This document shows positions 62,110-64,000 of a stretch of 64,000 nt of DNA, piece by piece. The position numbers were made by a program, and so were the translations under genes. Numbering within the stretch: the first letter of the stretch is position 1; every line of letters begins with the position of its first letter. The notes under the pieces are model-generated. The model saw nothing but the letters and a program-made list of their open reading frames with translations. It was not told where the DNA came from and ran no database searches. The DNA is from Marinomonas piezotolerans (GTDB lineage Bacteria; Pseudomonadota; Gammaproteobacteria; Pseudomonadales; Marinomonadaceae): contig NZ_QKRA01000002.1 of NCBI RefSeq assembly GCF_003362755.1, positions 372,001 through 436,000 on the forward strand, given 5' to 3'.

Positions 62110-63936
62110 ATGACTCAATCACTCAATGCACTTCCAGCGTTTGCCAAATCGGCGATAACGCTCAGTATTCTTTCGTCCATTGCTAGCATCGCTTACGCTG
62201 ATGACAATGAGACGTCTTCAACCACCAGTTTTGTTTTACCGATCGTCGTCACGGGCACCTCTACGCCGGTAGCGGCTTCTGATTCGCTAGCGTCAACAAC
62301 CGTCATTGATGCTGAAGAGATCGAAAAGCAGCAACCTCAAGAATTAACCGAGTTACTCGCAGGGCAACCGGGGATCGATCTCGCCACAAACGGCGGCTAC
62401 GGCAAAACTACCAGCGTCTACGTCCGTGGTAATGACAACGAATCCACATTGCTGATGATCGACGGTATTCCTTTGTATTCGGCGTCCAGTGGTGGCGCAT
62501 CATGGGGGGTTGTGTCGCCCTCTTTGCTAAATCGTATTGAAATCCTGCGTGGCCCGCGTGCGACCCTTTATGGCGCTGGCGTATCTGGCGGTGTTGTACA
62601 GGCATTTTCTGAAGACCGTTACGGTGATCCGCGCGTTGTATTGGAAGCGGGCGGTGGCTCGTTTAATACACAAATATTAGGCGTAACGGTAGACGGCGGT
62701 GCAAACGGCACATCTTATGTTTTGGCTCTTGATGCGCTTAAAACAGATGGCGTAGAGATTAAGCCTGATGACGGTAACAAAGGACTAGAGCGCCAGAGCT
62801 TGCTCGCAAAGCTTAAGCATGAATTTGACAGCGGTGCTTATGTGTCAGGTGTTATCGCGAACAGTACTGGCCACACTGAATATGTGGGTGATGAAGGCGA
62901 CTTTCGCGTCGGGGTCGTGGGCGCGACATTAGGCGTTCCATTGGCCGACTTGGGCGAGACAAAACTTACGTTAAGTGAGGCGCGTGATGAATCGGATGCG
63001 GACGTCCGTGGTTCCCATTACAACACCAAAATTCAGCGCGCACGATGGGAAAACATTTTTTGGGCTGGTGATCATGAATACATTCTTGGTGCTGAAATCT
63101 CAGATACATCGCTAGATGGTTACACGGGATCCGCAGTGTATGACGTCGCTGATCAGCGTAATACAGCGGGCTTTGCACAAGCGTTATTCGATTTCTATCC
63201 TTTTAGTGCGCAGTTGAATATTCGTCAAGACGATCATGAACGCTATGGTTCGAGTACCACGGGTGGAATCGCGTTAGGGTATGCGTTGGATGAGGCACAC
63301 CAGCTTCGCGCCAGCTACGGCACGGCATTCCGTGTGCCCAGCTTCAACGATCTCTATTGGCCTGGCTTTGGTAATGAAAACCTGAAACCGGGTGAGTCGG
63401 AAACGGTCGAGTTAGGCATTAATGCTACCTACTCTCAGTTTTTCTGGGATGCCGCCGTGTATCAGACAGAATACAAAAACCTAATTGATGCCTCGTCGAC
63501 CTCCGTGAGCAATGTCGCAGTAGCGCGCATGCAAGGGGTGGAGTTAAGTTCTGGCTTCGATTGGGATCAATGGCGCGTACAAACCGCTTTGTCTTTCTTG
63601 GATGCGAAGGATCTGGATTCTGGTAAGCGTTTACGCCGCCGTGCAGAGAAAAGCGCTCGAATTGATGTGGACCGTGCTATCGAGAATGGCGGTTTAGGCT
63701 TCTCTGTGATTGGCTATGGCGAACGTTACGATGATAAAGCCAATACTCGCCGTTTACCGGGCTATGCGTTACTTAACCTGCGTGCTCATTATGAGTTTGC
63801 CGAAGATTGGGAAGCTAAGTTCACCGTGAAAAATGCGTTGGATAAAGACTATGTCACGACTCGAAATTTCAGTGGCTGGTATTACCAAAACCCGGGTGTT
63901 GGCGCGTTCTTAACGATCCAATACACAGCGCTTTAA
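62110..63936 (+). CDS. btuB: TonB-dependent cobalamin receptor BtuB
   Basis: 608 residues from the ATG at 62110 (MTQSLNALPAFAKSAITL); upstream GTG at 62083 would lengthen the leader. A signal peptide ends near ASIAYADD. A TonB-box-like stretch (LPIVVTG) is followed by the plug domain (VYVRGNDNESTLLMIDGIPLY, RIEILRGPRATLYGAGVSGG) and a 22-strand barrel ending in ...FLTIQYTAL with the aromatic/hydrophobic C terminus. The riboswitch upstream sets cobalamin as substrate. It imports vitamin B12 across the outer membrane. Confidence 0.92.
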   Translation: MTQSLNALPAFAKSAITLSILSSIASIAYADDNETSSTTSFVLPIVVTGTSTPVAASDSLASTTVIDAEEIEKQQPQELTELLAGQPGIDLATNGGYGKTTSVYVRGNDNESTLLMIDGIPLYSASSGGASWGVVSPSLLNRIEILRGPRATLYGAGVSGGVVQAFSEDRYGDPRVVLEAGGGSFNTQILGVTVDGGANGTSYVLALDALKTDGVEIKPDDGNKGLERQSLLAKLKHEFDSGAYVSGVIANSTGHTEYVGDEGDFRVGVVGATLGVPLADLGETKLTLSEARDESDADVRGSHYNTKIQRARWENIFWAGDHEYILGAEISDTSLDGYTGSAVYDVADQRNTAGFAQALFDFYPFSAQLNIRQDDHERYGSSTTGGIALGYALDEAHQLRASYGTAFRVPSFNDLYWPGFGNENLKPGESETVELGINATYSQFFWDAAVYQTEYKNLIDASSTSVSNVAVARMQGVELSSGFDWDQWRVQTALSFLDAKDLDSGKRLRRRAEKSARIDVDRAIENGGLGFSVIGYGERYDDKANTRRLPGYALLNLRAHYEFAEDWEAKFTVKNALDKDYVTTRNFSGWYYQNPGVGAFLTIQYTAL

Positions 63937-63948
63937 GGAATCAACACG

Positions 63949-64000
63949 ATGCGCACGGCTTTGAAAACGCTCTTGTTGACGACACTGACGCTCTGCTCTG
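63949..64000 (+). CDS. Start of a secreted protein gene, cut by the window end
   Basis: ATG at 63949 with AAGGA upstream begins MRTALKTLLLTTLTLCS, the start of a signal peptide, and continues past the end of the window. It follows btuB by 12 bp, so it is probably in the same riboswitch-controlled operon; a periplasmic cobalamin-binding protein (BtuF) would fit but cannot be decided from 17 codons. Confidence 0.55.
   Translation, partial: MRTALKTLLLTTLTLCS

Overview
The window looks like chromosomal DNA from a marine, heterotrophic gammaproteobacterium. The evidence is a complete cytochrome bo3 operon, a cobalamin-riboswitch/BtuB import locus, many importers for sugars, purines and amines, and DUF6404, YehS and DUF805 proteins of the kind found in Oceanospirillales. 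A Marinomonas-like organism is my best guess, from protein style only. I saw no phage, plasmid, rRNA or tRNA genes.

Layout. 1-374 is a noncoding GC-rich repeat block. 375-1876 is an ArsR/GAPDH arsenate-type unit with a strong palindromic operator. 1888-13992 is a pentose-oxidation locus: mutarotase, GbpR-like LysR regulator, ChvE-GguA-GguB importer, then FAH-type dehydratase, SDR dehydrogenase, IlvD/Edd dehydratase, semialdehyde dehydrogenase and lactonase. Together these give a full non-phosphorylating (Weimberg-type) route to 2-oxoglutarate. 14060-15048 is ohr/ohrR, followed by small genes (SMR pump, DUF6404, ABM monooxygenase). 17171-21992 is cyoABCDE. 22075-23067 is a CurA-type reductase.

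Purine catabolism is split between two loci. 23270-26757 carries an NCS1 permease, a GntR/FCD regulator, a remnant of an allantoin/hydantoin racemase and puuE. 52032-61759 carries uraD, an amidase, an HpxW-like GGT-family enzyme, TauE/SafE, pucG, an allantoate amidohydrolase and a cupin on the minus strand, and hiuH, a permease remnant, a guanine-deaminase-like enzyme and a 2OG-Fe(II) oxygenase on the plus strand. Together they cover 5-hydroxyisourate to allantoin, allantoate, ureidoglycine and probably oxalurate/oxamate. Urate oxidase and xanthine dehydrogenase are not in the window.

Between the purine loci lie a soluble CZB-like chemoreceptor (27020), an AraC-controlled amine/imino-acid unit (28227-33571: OCD family, RidA, FAD oxidase, APC permease), a membrane-anchored AraC regulator, two lipoproteins and a two-component system (33659-41087), YehS, a LysR/MFS pair, a DUF1772 protein and a Crp-type regulator. 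A PotABCD-type importer (45768-50573) has a permease with an unusually large, internally duplicated periplasmic insert. A HepT-MntA toxin-antitoxin module (50848-51669) sits between two copies of the 3' end of the cupin gene. The window ends with a cobalamin riboswitch, btuB and the first codons of a secreted protein.
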